Assembly: GCF_013030265.1 (NCBI RefSeq)
Contig: NZ_WPZQ01000007.1
Location: forward strand, 124,001 to 188,000
From: Ruegeria arenilitoris
GTDB lineage: Bacteria; Pseudomonadota; Alphaproteobacteria; Rhodobacterales; Rhodobacteraceae
DNA length: 64,000 nucleotides
Reading direction: 5' to 3'
A program made the position numbers and the translations under genes. Below the pieces are notes generated by a model that searched no databases, was not told the origin of the DNA, and saw nothing but the letters and a program-made list of their open reading frames with translations. Shown piece by piece: positions 1 through 9,423 of the stretch (the stretch's first letter is position 1; each line of letters opens with the position of its first letter).

Positions 1-37
1 ACGTCGGTTTCGCTTTTCCTCTTGCGTAGCAATCGCT

Positions 38-62
38 TTGATGTAGATCAATAGTGTATCAA
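38..62. promoter_or_regulatory. possible operator upstream of the first GntR gene
   Basis: TTGAT at 38-42 and ATCAA at 47-51 form an inverted repeat with a 4-nt spacer, and ATCAA recurs at 58-62. The site lies 31-55 bp upstream of the preferred GntR start, where an autoregulatory site would be expected. The half-sites are short and chance is possible. Confidence 0.3.
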
Positions 63-92
63 TTTTTCCTGCGACCGAGTGAAGCGCCCCAC

Positions 93-803
93 ATGAACGC
101 ATCCGACAGAAATCCGAACGCACTGCCGGTTTACATCCAGATCGCAGAACTGCTGATCCGCGATATCGCAGCGGGCCGCCTGATTGATGGTGAACGATTA
201 TCGCCTGAACGTGAGATGGCAGCGGAATTGAAAGTCTCAGTTGGGACGTTGCGAAAATCGCTCGCTGAGCTGGAAAAAAAAGGGATGCTGGAGCGCATTC
301 AAGGTTCGGGCAACTATATTCGCGAGACCGGAACACAAGACAGCGTCTACGCGATGTTCAGGCTTGAGTTACCTGAAGGGGGCGGGCTGCCGCGCGCAGA
401 TATCCTTTCAGTTGATCATCTGAAGAAGCCGGCCGATCTGCCTGATTTCGGAGCCTCCGATGCGGGCTCAAGGGTGCGCCGGATGCGCTACCTGAATGAT
501 ACAATTATTGCGGTCGAGGAAATCTGGCTCGACGAATCAGCGGGATTGATCGACCGGAGCCTGCTTTCCGACTCTCTCTACCGCTACTATCAGCGCCAAC
601 TGGGTTTTTGGATCGCAAGGGCCGAAGACAGGGTTTCAGTCCAACCATTACCGGATTGGACGCCGCCCAATTTCACTAAACAGGCAGGCGAAGCAGCCGG
701 CTATATCGAACGTTTCAGCTGGTCGGAAAGCGCCGAACCCGTTGAGTTCTCGAAAACATGGTTCGATCCGGATCGGGCCAACTACGTCCAACGTCTAAAG
801 TAA
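93..803 (+). CDS. GntR/HutC-family transcriptional regulator
   Basis: A 236-aa cytoplasmic DNA-binding regulator. Residues about 10-75 form the GntR winged helix-turn-helix (LSPEREMAAELKVS, then the turn into GTLRKSLAELEKKGML and the wing QGSGNYI). The remainder matches the UTRA effector-binding fold of the HutC subfamily. The frame is open from a GTG at 54, but ATG 93 puts the HTH at the usual distance from the N-terminus and is preferred; its Shine-Dalgarno is weak. It sits 12 bp upstream of a Gfo/Idh dehydrogenase on the same strand, so it probably controls sugar or polyol catabolism whose other genes lie left of the window. The effector cannot be read from sequence. Confidence 0.85.
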   Translation: MNASDRNPNALPVYIQIAELLIRDIAAGRLIDGERLSPEREMAAELKVSVGTLRKSLAELEKKGMLERIQGSGNYIRETGTQDSVYAMFRLELPEGGGLPRADILSVDHLKKPADLPDFGASDAGSRVRRMRYLNDTIIAVEEIWLDESAGLIDRSLLSDSLYRYYQRQLGFWIARAEDRVSVQPLPDWTPPNFTKQAGEAAGYIERFSWSESAEPVEFSKTWFDPDRANYVQRLK

Positions 804-815
804 AAGGAAGCACGC

Positions 816-1913
816 ATGACCCGGACCATCAATTACGGGCTGATTGGATGCGGCATGATGGGGCAAGAGCACCTTCACAATATCGACTTGCTGGAAGGTA
901 CTCGTGTAACGGCAATATTTGAACCTGATCCAGAGATGGCCGCTGCGGCAGCGAAGATTGCGCCAACCGCAATCATGGTAGGTTCGGTGCAGGAGCTTCT
1001 GACGGTTAAAGAACTCGATTGTATCGTCATTGCCAGCCCGAACCATCTGCATGTGGATCAGATCTGCGAAGTTGCTGACACGCGCCCGCTGCCGTTGTTG
1101 GTAGAGAAACCTCTGTTTACAGATTCAAGGGATTTGGATCGGCTGGAGCAGGTAAGACGCGATTACCCGTGCCCAATCTGGGTTGCGATGGAATACCGGT
1201 ATATGCCTCCCATTGCAGCTCTGATCGAAAAGGCTGAGGCGACGGGTGGTATAAAGATGCTATCAATCCGCGAACATCGTTTTCCATTTCTTGAAAAGGT
1301 CGGGCACTGGAATCGATTCAACCGCAATACGGGCGGCACTTTTGTTGAAAAATGCTGCCACTTCTTCGATCTCATGCGCTTGATATTGAAATCTGACCCG
1401 GTGCGTATCACCGCGAGCGGGGGGCAGGCCGTCAACCATCTGGACGAGAGTTACGACGGCGAAACTCCGGATATTCTCGACCACGGCTATGTAATGGCCG
1501 AGTTTGCTTCTGGCGCGCGCGCGATGCTGGAGCTTTGCATGTTCGCAGAAGGATCTCGCTTTCAAGAAGAAATATCGGCTGTTGGGCCGGACGCCAAAAT
1601 CGAAGCGCTTGTACCCGGACCCGGACGCTTCTGGCCGGATCATCTGGGAGACGCACCAACACCAAAGGTAATCGTTAGTCCACGCAATCCTAAAGGGCCT
1701 GTGGCAGTAGACGTTCCAGTGGAGCCCGGCCTGCTGGCAGCCGGGGATCACAACGGGTCAACCTATTATCAGCATGAGGGTTTTCTGGCTTTGCTTCGTG
1801 GCGAAAAAGCCAAGCCGGACGTGAGTTTAGAAGACGGTCTCTGGGCCGTTAGAATGGGGCAAGCTGCGCAACAGGCGATAGGTACCGGTGAAACGGTATA
1901 TCTGAACGATTGA
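816..1913 (+). CDS. Gfo/Idh/MocA-family NAD(P)-dependent oxidoreductase
   Basis: A 365-aa enzyme with an N-terminal Rossmann fold (GLIGCGMMGQEH at residues 8-19) and the family EKP motif at residues 97-99 (LLVEKPLF); the lysine is normally catalytic. The C-terminal alpha/beta domain carries the substrate site. Members oxidise or reduce sugars, inositols and related polyols. A good ribosome-binding site (AAAAGGA) precedes the ATG, and the GntR gene ends 12 bp upstream, so the two are likely cotranscribed. A second Gfo/Idh gene at 33751-34779 belongs to a different operon. The substrate is unknown. Confidence 0.88.
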   Translation: MTRTINYGLIGCGMMGQEHLHNIDLLEGTRVTAIFEPDPEMAAAAAKIAPTAIMVGSVQELLTVKELDCIVIASPNHLHVDQICEVADTRPLPLLVEKPLFTDSRDLDRLEQVRRDYPCPIWVAMEYRYMPPIAALIEKAEATGGIKMLSIREHRFPFLEKVGHWNRFNRNTGGTFVEKCCHFFDLMRLILKSDPVRITASGGQAVNHLDESYDGETPDILDHGYVMAEFASGARAMLELCMFAEGSRFQEEISAVGPDAKIEALVPGPGRFWPDHLGDAPTPKVIVSPRNPKGPVAVDVPVEPGLLAAGDHNGSTYYQHEGFLALLRGEKAKPDVSLEDGLWAVRMGQAAQQAIGTGETVYLND

Positions 1914-1947
1914 TTGGAATTGGAGCCCGGGGCGTTCTTAAACCACG

Positions 1948-1967
1948 AATGTCCCGGACATTTTTTT
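1948..1967 (+). terminator. rho-independent terminator after the GntR-Gfo/Idh pair
   Basis: AATGTC (1948-1953) pairs with GACATT (1957-1962) around a CCG loop, and a run of seven T follows. It lies 35 bp after the dehydrogenase stop codon and closes that transcript. Confidence 0.75.
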
Positions 1968-2377
1968 GTCAGAGCTGATCTCATACGGAACTCGTGCTTA
2001 GACTGCTGAAGCGGTGGTCAACGTTTGAGTTCAGTCAGATTTTTGGGCAAAGTCGCCGGGAAATCTCACCCCGTCTGCTTAGTGCAATAAGTCTGCGGTC
2101 AGTGGTTTGGACTGAGCAAGATCGCTGCGGCAAACACGGGCGGCTGCTTTTTTGGCAGTATCGCGACAATACCGTTTCCGCACATGCAGCAGCAATTGTA
2201 CTACTTGGAAGCGCAAAACAAACCTCAGTGATCGGGATGGCTTGGTCGCTACCATCGGCGCAGCGCAGTGGTAAGCGAGGGCCTGCCTTTTCAACATCGC
2301 ACCCTTCGGGCCAGCATAGGTGCTTTCACTGCCAACGGTGTATAGATTGTCTAAACGCCACACATTGCGAGAGAACC
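1968..2377. other. non-coding stretch upstream of the adenylate cyclase
   Basis: The cyclase frame stays open through this stretch back to 1994, but the translation there is rich in Cys, His, Arg and Ser with no recognisable domain, and family members start close to residue 1 of the 2378 start. The stretch is best read as the upstream region of the cyclase. No clear promoter or repeat was identified. Confidence 0.5.
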
Positions 2378-3526
2378 GTGTCCGAGATTGATCACCTGAA
2401 CCATTGGTTGATTTCCAAAGGTCGATTGCTTGGCGACGAGGTAAAAATCGTCAAAAGTTATTGCGAAGGCCTAGAGAAGCTTGGCGTACCGTTGAGCCGT
2501 GCACGGATTGCTCAGAATTACTCCAACCCACTGCTGAGCGCATGGGGGATCATCTGGACGCCCGAGGAAACCCACCGCTACACCGTGCCGACTACAGTTC
2601 TGTCGACCAGCGCTTGGCACGGCAGTCCTTTTGAATATGTCGTCACTCAGCGGCGTCCTCTGCGCAAACGTCTGATTGATCTCGATCTTGCGGCTGAACA
2701 CCCTGTTTATTCCGAGCTTACCCAAGCCGGTGCCACAGACTTTCTGGCCATCCCTCTGGAGCATGGCAATGGATCGGTTCAGGGTACCAGTTTCACTTCG
2801 AATGCGGAAACTGGGTTTTCGGACCAGCACATCAGATACATTGAAGACACGCGCTACGCTCTTGCCGCAGCTTTGGAACCCATCGCAATGCGCCATTCTC
2901 AGATGAGTCTTCTTCAAACCTATCTGGGTCGTGGCCCAGCTGAAGAAGTCGGTCAGGGGCACATAAAGCGAGGCGAACATAAGACGGTTTCCGCAGCAAT
3001 CCTGTTCGCGGACCTCCGTGGCTTTACCGAGAAAGCCTCAACCTGGTCCGAAACCGATTTGCTGAACATGATGGGTGAGTATTTCGAGATGGTTGTATCA
3101 CCCATTCAGGATGCAGATGGCGATGTTCTCAAATTCATGGGGGATGGCATACTTGCCGTATTTAACTCTGACGACGTACAAGCCTCTTGCAGGTCTGCTG
3201 TTCAAGCGGCGCATCAAGCTTTGGTAAATCTGCGCGGTTTTAACGACAAAGCCTCAGAGCAAGGTCGGGAAGCCATAGAATTTGTAATCGGTATTGATTT
3301 TGGGCAGGTGACCTTCGGCAACATCGGCAGCCCGGACCGATTGGATTTCACCGTCGTCGGTCAGGCAGTAAACGTGGCCAGTCGCGTTCAGGAACTGTGC
3401 AAATCGCTGGATGAAAAGATACTGATAACAAAGAGCGTCGCAAAACACCTGGCGCATAACGTGAAGTCGGTCGGATACCATTCCGTCCGCGGTTTGCGTG
3501 ATGAGATCGAGATATTCAAAGCCTGA
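2378..3526 (+). CDS. class III adenylate/guanylate cyclase with N-terminal sensory domain
   Basis: A 382-aa protein, probably making cAMP from ATP. Residues about 1-200 resemble the GAF-like sensory half seen in many alphaproteobacterial cyclases (opening HLNHWLISKGRLLGDE). Residues about 203-382 are the class III catalytic domain: the first metal aspartate is in ILFADLRGFTEK (about residue 208), the second in KFMGDGILAVF (about 251), and the Asn/Arg pair is in NVASR (about 331). No membrane segment is visible, so it is cytosolic. GTG 2378 is chosen because AGAGA precedes it and the family-typical sequence begins there. It stands alone between a terminator and the convergent ABC-F gene. Confidence 0.85.
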   Translation: MSEIDHLNHWLISKGRLLGDEVKIVKSYCEGLEKLGVPLSRARIAQNYSNPLLSAWGIIWTPEETHRYTVPTTVLSTSAWHGSPFEYVVTQRRPLRKRLIDLDLAAEHPVYSELTQAGATDFLAIPLEHGNGSVQGTSFTSNAETGFSDQHIRYIEDTRYALAAALEPIAMRHSQMSLLQTYLGRGPAEEVGQGHIKRGEHKTVSAAILFADLRGFTEKASTWSETDLLNMMGEYFEMVVSPIQDADGDVLKFMGDGILAVFNSDDVQASCRSAVQAAHQALVNLRGFNDKASEQGREAIEFVIGIDFGQVTFGNIGSPDRLDFTVVGQAVNVASRVQELCKSLDEKILITKSVAKHLAHNVKSVGYHSVRGLRDEIEIFKA

Positions 3527-3729
3527 GCAAGTCCTTCAAGCCGGGGGTTGCCGTTGGTCTGGTTTTGGCGTCTCGCTTACATAGCCGTCACATAGTGCAG
3601 AAACCGGGCATTCCTTGTGTGGTTCGCAGTGGGCGGTAAAGCGGACAAATGAGCTTTCGCTGCAAAGACATCAATGCCCGCTTCACGATGGTCAACCTTC
3701 AGAAATTTACTGGAGCACGGGATACACGA

Positions 3730-5241
3730 TCAGCCCATCTCTTTCGTCAGAAACGGCTCTGGGCTGTCCGTTTCTTCCAGTCCCTTCCCAGTGATCAGCC
3801 AAAACCGATTGCCGACATTGCGCAAGAAACTGCGATCGTGACTAACAAGCAGACAGGATGCATGATGTGTGATCAATTCATCCTCAAGAGCCTCTTGTCC
3901 CTCGATATCAAGATGGTTCGTCGGTTCATCGAGTAAGTAGAAATTCGGATTTTTCAGCCGTAATATCAGCATCGCCAAACGCGCCTTTTGTCCGCCGGAC
4001 AGCGCTCCGATCCGGGTATCTTGCATTTGTATCTTCACGCCCGCACCCGCCAGCACGCCGCGTGCGCGTTGGTCACCTATGTCAAACTGCCCCGCCACAG
4101 CCGTCATCGGCGTCTCGCTATCCGAAAGTTGGCTCAGATGTTGATCAGAATACGCTGGCACAACCGAGGGAGCACAACTGACCGCTCCTCCGCTTCCAGA
4201 AAGTGCATCTTGTACCATCTCAATCAATCGGGTTTTCCCCGTGCCATTCGCCCCCAAAAGTACGATGCGGTCTCCGGGCAAAATCCATTTCCGCCCGGTC
4301 TTGTACAGCAGCCGACCGTCCGGGGTTTCAACCCGTGCGTCATCCAAAATGACCAGAGCTTTGGCATGAGTTCCACTGTTGGCCAGTTTGATACCACCTG
4401 CGCTGTGTTCCCGGTGGGCGGGTTTGGCACTCGCCTCAATCTGCGCCGCCCGATCATTTAGCTGTTTGGTCTTCGTGACCAAAAGGTCAGACCCGGAATT
4501 AATGCCGATATTCTTGAGCTTTGCCGCCTGTTTGCGCAACTGCTGCGCCTTGTTCAAATCATTGGCAAACCGCCGTTGGTCAGCGGCGTCTGCTTCATCA
4601 AGCGCTGTGCGTGCTGCCGAAAACGGGAGCGGAAAAGCGTGTGATCGCTCCTTGCGCAAAAACAGTGTTCGGTTAGTCGTCGCATTGAGAAATGCTCGAT
4701 CATGCGATGACACAACAATTGCTACATCGCGCCGCAACCCGGACAACCAGTTTTGGAGCAGTCCAATACGACGCAGATCCAAATGGTTGGTCGGCTCATC
4801 CAGCAATAGGATATCTGGTTCCTGAATCCAGGCAGCGGCCAACAGTGCAGTCCTTTGCCAACCACCGCTCAACTCATTGAGTGGGCTATGCTGTAACTCG
4901 TACGGAACACTCAGGTCATCAAGCACCACATCCACCCGCCAGCTTTCATATTCCGCCTGCTCGGCAGGAAGGGCGTCCAACACCCAATTGTAGAGCGTTT
5001 TGGCAAAGGCATGATCTGGAACGTATTGGGTCACATATCCAACTCGCAAACCGCGCGCTCGGATGATTTGTCCGGTCGTCGGTTCGTTTTGGCCGGTCAT
5101 ACATTCCAAAAGTGTTGTCTTGCCGCGGCCATTAGCGGCAACCAATCCAATGCGATCACCTTTGGAAATTGCCAGGTTCAGATTATCAAAAAGAAGATCA
5201 CCACGGATTACGCTTAATGCGTTGATATTCATAACAGTCAT
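3730..5241 (-). CDS. ABC-F family ATPase (duplicated ATP-binding cassette, no membrane domain)
   Basis: A 503-aa soluble protein with two ABC domains. Domain 1 has Walker A AANGRGKTT (residues 35-43), signature LSGGW and Walker B LLLDEPTNHLD. A basic linker rich in Lys, Gln and Ala follows. Domain 2 has Walker A GANGTGKT, signature LSGGQ and YLLDEPTNHLD. ABC-F proteins act on the ribosome: some rescue stalled translation (EttA/Uup group), others give ribosome protection against antibiotics. The domain layout does not separate these. The gene is monocistronic and convergent with the cyclase. The start is ATG 5241, with Met4 as an alternative. Confidence 0.88.
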   Translation of the reverse strand: MTVMNINALSVIRGDLLFDNLNLAISKGDRIGLVAANGRGKTTLLECMTGQNEPTTGQIIRARGLRVGYVTQYVPDHAFAKTLYNWVLDALPAEQAEYESWRVDVVLDDLSVPYELQHSPLNELSGGWQRTALLAAAWIQEPDILLLDEPTNHLDLRRIGLLQNWLSGLRRDVAIVVSSHDRAFLNATTNRTLFLRKERSHAFPLPFSAARTALDEADAADQRRFANDLNKAQQLRKQAAKLKNIGINSGSDLLVTKTKQLNDRAAQIEASAKPAHREHSAGGIKLANSGTHAKALVILDDARVETPDGRLLYKTGRKWILPGDRIVLLGANGTGKTRLIEMVQDALSGSGGAVSCAPSVVPAYSDQHLSQLSDSETPMTAVAGQFDIGDQRARGVLAGAGVKIQMQDTRIGALSGGQKARLAMLILRLKNPNFYLLDEPTNHLDIEGQEALEDELITHHASCLLVSHDRSFLRNVGNRFWLITGKGLEETDSPEPFLTKEMG

Positions 5242-5603
5242 CGGAGTCTCTGCTCATACTAGGAGGTGCCGCGATGCGGCTTTGGGCAGACCGATTGAAA
5301 TGTTGTTTCTCGGACCCGCCCTGCAAACGTATTTACAGGGCGAAACGGGGACCATGCTGAAGTCGGCGGATGATACGCATGTTCAGCTTGTGCCCTCCCG
5401 TTGTAGATTGTGACTGTGTTCGCAGACCTTAGAAAACAATGTCCATCTCAGCAAGTGCCTCGCTGCGGAAAGCACACCCTAGTTACATTTTTGTAGGTCA
5501 GCAGCAGAGAACCTGCTGCTGCCATTCTCAGCGACAATTTCCAGCTGGCGAATGAACCCTAAACCGTTGTTGACAGGTTTTTGAATCTGAATAAGGTACA
5601 TGT
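5242..5603. other. divergent intergenic region between the ABC-F gene and the second GntR gene
   Basis: It holds the promoters of two divergent genes. A hairpin, CGCCCTG (5317-5323) with CAGGGCG (5336-5342) and a 12-nt loop, lies about 75-100 bp upstream of the ABC-F start. TTGACA (5570-5575) is a clear -35 for the GntR gene. Nothing else is recognisable. Confidence 0.6.
5570..5597 (+). promoter_or_regulatory. sigma70-type promoter of the glycohydrolase/importer operon
   Basis: TTGACA at 5570-5575 is a perfect -35. After a 16-nt spacer comes TAAGGT (5592-5597), a weak -10. The predicted start point falls almost on the ATG at 5604, so the transcript may have a very short or no leader. AAGG at 5593-5596 could otherwise serve as Shine-Dalgarno if transcription starts further upstream. 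Confidence 0.5.
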
Positions 5604-6341
5604 ATGAACAAGCTTGAACAAGAATCAACAAGTAGCGATCTGATCGGAGCCTCCAAATCGGTCAGAATAGCACATCAGCTGGAAGAAGAGATCAGGTCTG
5701 GCGGGCTTGGAAACGGGACACCGTTAGCCAGCGAAAATGAGCTTGTCAGACGGTTTTCGGTCAGTCGAAATACCGTGCGCAAAAGCCTCGAAATCCTCTG
5801 CCGCAAAGGCTTGATCACGACCCGGAGAGGGATCGGATCGTTTGTGACCTTTGGTGGTCAAACTATCGACGACCGCACCGGATGGAGTGTCGCGCTGTCC
5901 TCGGGTGACACCGAGCTCGCGACCCGTGTCCTGCGTCTTGCACGCGGGGGAATGGATCTGAATGACGTGCCGGATCTGACCGAAACAGACTTCCTGATCG
6001 TCGATCGCTTGCGGTTTCGCGTGAAAACCGGTCAGGGCGTTTCGCTCGAACGAAGCCGGGTTGCCTGGCGCCCCGGGTTTTCCGAAATCCTGGAGAACGG
6101 CCTTGAAAATGGGTCATTGACGGAAACGCTGCGGCTTCGCGGGCTGAGCGTCGACGGGGGAAAAGAATGGGCCCGAGTGCTGCCTGCCCTCAGCGCGGCG
6201 GATGCGGCCGTGATGGGGCGTGAGAAGGGCGAGCCAATGCTGCGGCTTTGCCGTCTGACGCGTTCAGCCGACGGGGCAACCCTGGAATACGTCGAGAGCA
6301 TTCTCGATCCGGACCTGTTCGGTCTGCAAATGGAGTTTTGA
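5604..6341 (+). CDS. GntR/HutC-family regulator of the glycohydrolase/PfkB/ABC operon
   Basis: A 245-aa regulator. A GntR winged HTH occupies about residues 18-85 (LASENELVRRFSVSRNTVRK, wing RRGIGSFV), followed by a UTRA-like effector domain. It is the first gene of a tightly packed operon: its TGA lies 5 bp before the assigned TTG start of the glycohydrolase gene. It probably senses the imported substrate or its breakdown product and controls its own operon. It is clearly distinct in sequence from the GntR at 93-803. Confidence 0.88.
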   Translation: MNKLEQESTSSDLIGASKSVRIAHQLEEEIRSGGLGNGTPLASENELVRRFSVSRNTVRKSLEILCRKGLITTRRGIGSFVTFGGQTIDDRTGWSVALSSGDTELATRVLRLARGGMDLNDVPDLTETDFLIVDRLRFRVKTGQGVSLERSRVAWRPGFSEILENGLENGSLTETLRLRGLSVDGGKEWARVLPALSAADAAVMGREKGEPMLRLCRLTRSADGATLEYVESILDPDLFGLQMEF

Positions 6342-6346
6342 CAGCG

Positions 6347-7384
6347 TTGACGGACAGAGGCTTGGCATATGATCGCGCGTGTGGTGCCCTCGCCGGTATA
6401 GCGGTCGGGGATGCATTGGGCATGCCATCCCAAACCCTGTCGCGACGGCAGATCGCACACCACTATGGTGATATCACCACCTATGTCGCGCCTTACCCGG
6501 ATCATCCCGTTTCGCACGGCCTTCGGGCGGCACAGGTGACGGATGACACCGAGCAGGCGTTCTTGTTGGCGAAACGCCTTGTCGAAGACTGCAATGGCTT
6601 TGACGAAGTGCTTTGGGCACAGGACTTGCTGGATTGGGAACGCGATGTCAGGGCGCGGGGTTTGCGCGATTTGCTGGGGCCGTCCTCCAAAGCAGCGCTC
6701 GCCGCGATGCTGGCCGGGGAGTCAGCACTAGAAACCGGACGCAACGGTACAACGAACGGGGCCGCGATGCGGATCGCCCCGGTTGGAATTGCCACCAAAT
6801 ACCAACCATCCGACACATTTCTGGACCGCATCGAACTGGCCTGCCGGATGACGCACAACACAGGCGAGGCAATCGCCGCTGCCGCGGCAGTTGCAGCCGT
6901 TGTCAGCAGCGGCGTGGACGGGCTTGATTACGACGCTGCGATCACAGCCGCTTTAGATGCTGCCGAGAAGGGGCAGGAACGCGGTTACCGGTCAGGTGAA
7001 GCCGATATGCGCAAGCGGATATCTTACGCATTGAACCTTGCGGACACAGGTATCGCTGCTGACGAATTTGCGCAGTTAGTGGGAACGTCTGTCGCATCAT
7101 ATGAATCTGTCCCGGCGGCATTCGGTGTAGTGCGAATGGCCTCAGGTGATGTTTGGGAAGCCGCTCGGATCGCGGCCAACATAGGAGACGATACAGACAC
7201 CATCGGTGCGATTGCCGGCGCGATGGCAGGTGCCTGCGCTGGCATCCAGAGTATTGACCCTAATGTGCTTGCCCCTGTCCGCTCGGCAAATGACCTCGCA
7301 ATCGAAGCGACGGCTGAACAACTGCTGACCCTGCGCGGCGTTTCAGCAGATGCTCTACGCGACACGACGGAGGCAACGAGATGA
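6347..7384 (+). CDS. ADP-ribosylglycohydrolase-family (DraG-like) N-glycosidase
   Basis: A 345-aa enzyme with the family's metal-site motifs in order: GALAGIAVGDALG (about residues 13-25), TDDTEQA (about 65-71), NGAAMRIAPVG, a THNTGEA helix, and GDDTDTIGAIAG (about 281-292). DraG-type enzymes use two Mg ions to cleave N-glycosidic ADP-ribose bonds. The setting here (importer, sugar kinase, GntR) points to a catabolic nucleoside-like or other N-glycoside substrate rather than protein de-modification. The open frame runs back to 6248 inside the GntR gene. TTG 6347 is chosen because TGGAG at 6331-6335 is well placed; TTG 6338 is an alternative. Its stop overlaps the kinase ATG by 4 nt. Confidence 0.85.
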   Translation: MTDRGLAYDRACGALAGIAVGDALGMPSQTLSRRQIAHHYGDITTYVAPYPDHPVSHGLRAAQVTDDTEQAFLLAKRLVEDCNGFDEVLWAQDLLDWERDVRARGLRDLLGPSSKAALAAMLAGESALETGRNGTTNGAAMRIAPVGIATKYQPSDTFLDRIELACRMTHNTGEAIAAAAAVAAVVSSGVDGLDYDAAITAALDAAEKGQERGYRSGEADMRKRISYALNLADTGIAADEFAQLVGTSVASYESVPAAFGVVRMASGDVWEAARIAANIGDDTDTIGAIAGAMAGACAGIQSIDPNVLAPVRSANDLAIEATAEQLLTLRGVSADALRDTTEATR

Positions 7385-8313
7385 CCAATCGCCTCTTGCA
7401 GATGTCCGGTGTCGTTGCCGACCTTCTCTACGAAGTCGAAGCCGTGCCCGCGCCGGGGGAAGAAGCCATTGTCAAAGGGTTCTCCATCACGCCGGGCGGA
7501 GGTTTCAACGCGATGGTCGCCGCGAAGCGCGCTGGCATGATGGTGTTCTACGGCGGCTCAATCGGGTCCGGTCCGTTTGCCAAAATTGTTCGCGAAGGCC
7601 TCAACACTGAGAGTATTCCTTTTCTGCGGACACAGGATCTCAGCCGCGATCAGGGTTGCTGCACCGTGATGATCGACCCGCAAGGCGAGCGAACGTTCGT
7701 GGCCAGCGACGGTGCCGAGGGGCATGTAACTGACGAAGATCTGACTCAGATCAGCTTTCATGAGTTCGGCTGGACGCTGCTGTCGGGTTATGCCTTGCAC
7801 TACGCCGGATCGCGTCAGTCGTTACACCAATGGCTGACCGATGACGACAAAATACGCAACCTAGTTTTCGACCCGTCGCCCATAGTCGCCTCACTAAATC
7901 GCGAGGCTCTTCAGGCAGCGATGACCCGAGCAACGTGGATCAGCGCGAATATGCGGGAAGCAGCGGTTTTGACAGGACACGCTGATCCGGCCGAAGCCGC
8001 CAAAACACTCGCTGAAACACGCCCCAACGGAGGAGGTGTCGTAGTGCGTCTGGGCGAAGACGGCTGCATTCTGGCCCGGTCGAGCGCCCTTGAACACATC
8101 GCGCCTTTCCGCGTTCAGGCCGTGGACACAAATGGGGCGGGTGACACTCATATCGGCAGTTTCATTGCCCGAATGTCACGCGGCGAAACACCAAAACAAG
8201 CTGCCGTTTACGCAAATGTCGCAGCAGCTTTGTCGACCACACAAAAAGGACCGGCGACAGCCCCAACCGAAGCGGTCGTCGAAAACGCCCTGAGCAAGAA
8301 AGAGGCTGGTTGA
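7381..8313 (+). CDS. PfkB-family carbohydrate/nucleoside kinase
   Basis: A 310-aa kinase of the ribokinase fold. The N-terminal part has the glycine-rich sugar site (PGGGFNAMVAAKRAG, about residues 39-53). The C-terminal PfkB signature NGAGDTHIGSF (about 251-261) contains the anion-hole GAGD with the catalytic Asp. It overlaps the glycohydrolase stop by ATGA, so translation is coupled. The pairing suggests that it phosphorylates the sugar freed by the glycohydrolase, for instance ribose or a modified pentose. The substrate is inferred from context. Confidence 0.88.
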   Translation: MTNRLLQMSGVVADLLYEVEAVPAPGEEAIVKGFSITPGGGFNAMVAAKRAGMMVFYGGSIGSGPFAKIVREGLNTESIPFLRTQDLSRDQGCCTVMIDPQGERTFVASDGAEGHVTDEDLTQISFHEFGWTLLSGYALHYAGSRQSLHQWLTDDDKIRNLVFDPSPIVASLNREALQAAMTRATWISANMREAAVLTGHADPAEAAKTLAETRPNGGGVVVRLGEDGCILARSSALEHIAPFRVQAVDTNGAGDTHIGSFIARMSRGETPKQAAVYANVAAALSTTQKGPATAPTEAVVENALSKKEAG

Positions 8314-8354
8314 TCGAGAACCGAAGCTAAAGACCATCCAACTGGGAGACGACA

Positions 8355-9395
8355 ATGAACAAACACATCTTTCTGGCAACCTCAGTTGCCCTCACAACCA
8401 TGGGCACGGTCGTACTGGCTGATGAAATTCGCGTTCTGAATTGGCAGGGCTATGGCACCGATCAGGACTGGGCCATCGCTGCGTTTACGGAAGCCACCGG
8501 TCACACCGTTGTTCATGAATACTTCAACTCGGAACAGGAGATGCTGACAAAGCTGCGGACCAATCCGGGTGCCTATGACGTGGTTCTGATCAATGCGGCC
8601 TTCACCCCTCAGGCGCAGGCCGAAGGGTTGATTGGGCCAGTCGATAGCTCGCTTGTTGCCAACTTTAGCGATGTCTCAGAGAACATGGCCACCAATCAGG
8701 ACCTGAATGCAGGTGGTGCGCTACATGGTGTGCCCTGGACCTGGGGCCTGACCTCGTTTGCAGTGAACACCAATGAGTTCAGCGAAATGCCAACCTCGAT
8801 CGAGGTGTTCTGGGATCCAGCACATGAAGGCAAAGTGTCGATCCGCGACGATGCGCTGGAGGCGGTTCAGTTCGCGGCAATCGCCACCGGTCAGAACATC
8901 AACGACATTCAGGATCTGGATGCCATTGAGGCCAAGTTGGCGGCGTTGATGCCACAGATCAAAACCTACTGGGGTTCGGAGAACGACTGGAACCAGTTCA
9001 TGGCCGCCGGTGATCTGGACGTGGCGACATTCTGGTCTGGTTCTGCAAGCAGATCGATGGCCTCTGGTCTGCCGGTTCAGTTCGTCGTCCCTGATGAAGG
9101 CGCAATCGGTTGGCTTGACGGGCTGTCCATCCCTGAAACCTCAACCAAGAAAGAGGCAGCACACGCCTTTATCAACTGGATGATTGACCCGGAATTCTAT
9201 GTGAAATGGGCCGAAAGCGGTGCCCCGGCCTCGGCAAATGCCAAGGCCGCTGCTGCTCTGCCTGATGACGCATTCAACAAGCGCGTTCTGGGCGATCCTG
9301 CCGTTGTAGCCCGTGTGCAGTTCCAGCGTCCGGTCTCCGATGAAAACCGCGAGAAGTACCTGGAACTATGGCAAGGCCTGAAGGCCGCGCAATAA
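8355..9395 (+). CDS. periplasmic substrate-binding protein, spermidine/putrescine (PotD) type
   Basis: A 346-aa exported protein. A Sec signal peptide covers residues 1-22 (basic start, hydrophobic core, predicted cut after VLA). The mature part has the PotD-like opening IRVLNWQGYGTD and YDVVLINAAF, and a C-terminal AHAFINWMIDPEFYVKWAE segment. GGGAG lies 6 nt before the ATG. It is the first gene of the four-gene ABC importer. The PotD family covers polyamines and many other small cationic or polar molecules, so upstream enzymes are a better clue to the ligand than the family name. Confidence 0.9.
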   Translation: MNKHIFLATSVALTTMGTVVLADEIRVLNWQGYGTDQDWAIAAFTEATGHTVVHEYFNSEQEMLTKLRTNPGAYDVVLINAAFTPQAQAEGLIGPVDSSLVANFSDVSENMATNQDLNAGGALHGVPWTWGLTSFAVNTNEFSEMPTSIEVFWDPAHEGKVSIRDDALEAVQFAAIATGQNINDIQDLDAIEAKLAALMPQIKTYWGSENDWNQFMAAGDLDVATFWSGSASRSMASGLPVQFVVPDEGAIGWLDGLSIPETSTKKEAAHAFINWMIDPEFYVKWAESGAPASANAKAAAALPDDAFNKRVLGDPAVVARVQFQRPVSDENREKYLELWQGLKAAQ

Positions 9396-9423
9396 TCAGG
9401 CCAAAGCAAGGGAGAAAGCAGAC

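Noticed and set aside
1994..2377. N-terminal extension of the adenylate cyclase frame
   Set aside because: Cys/His/Arg-rich translation without a domain; the family-typical N-terminus begins at GTG 2378.
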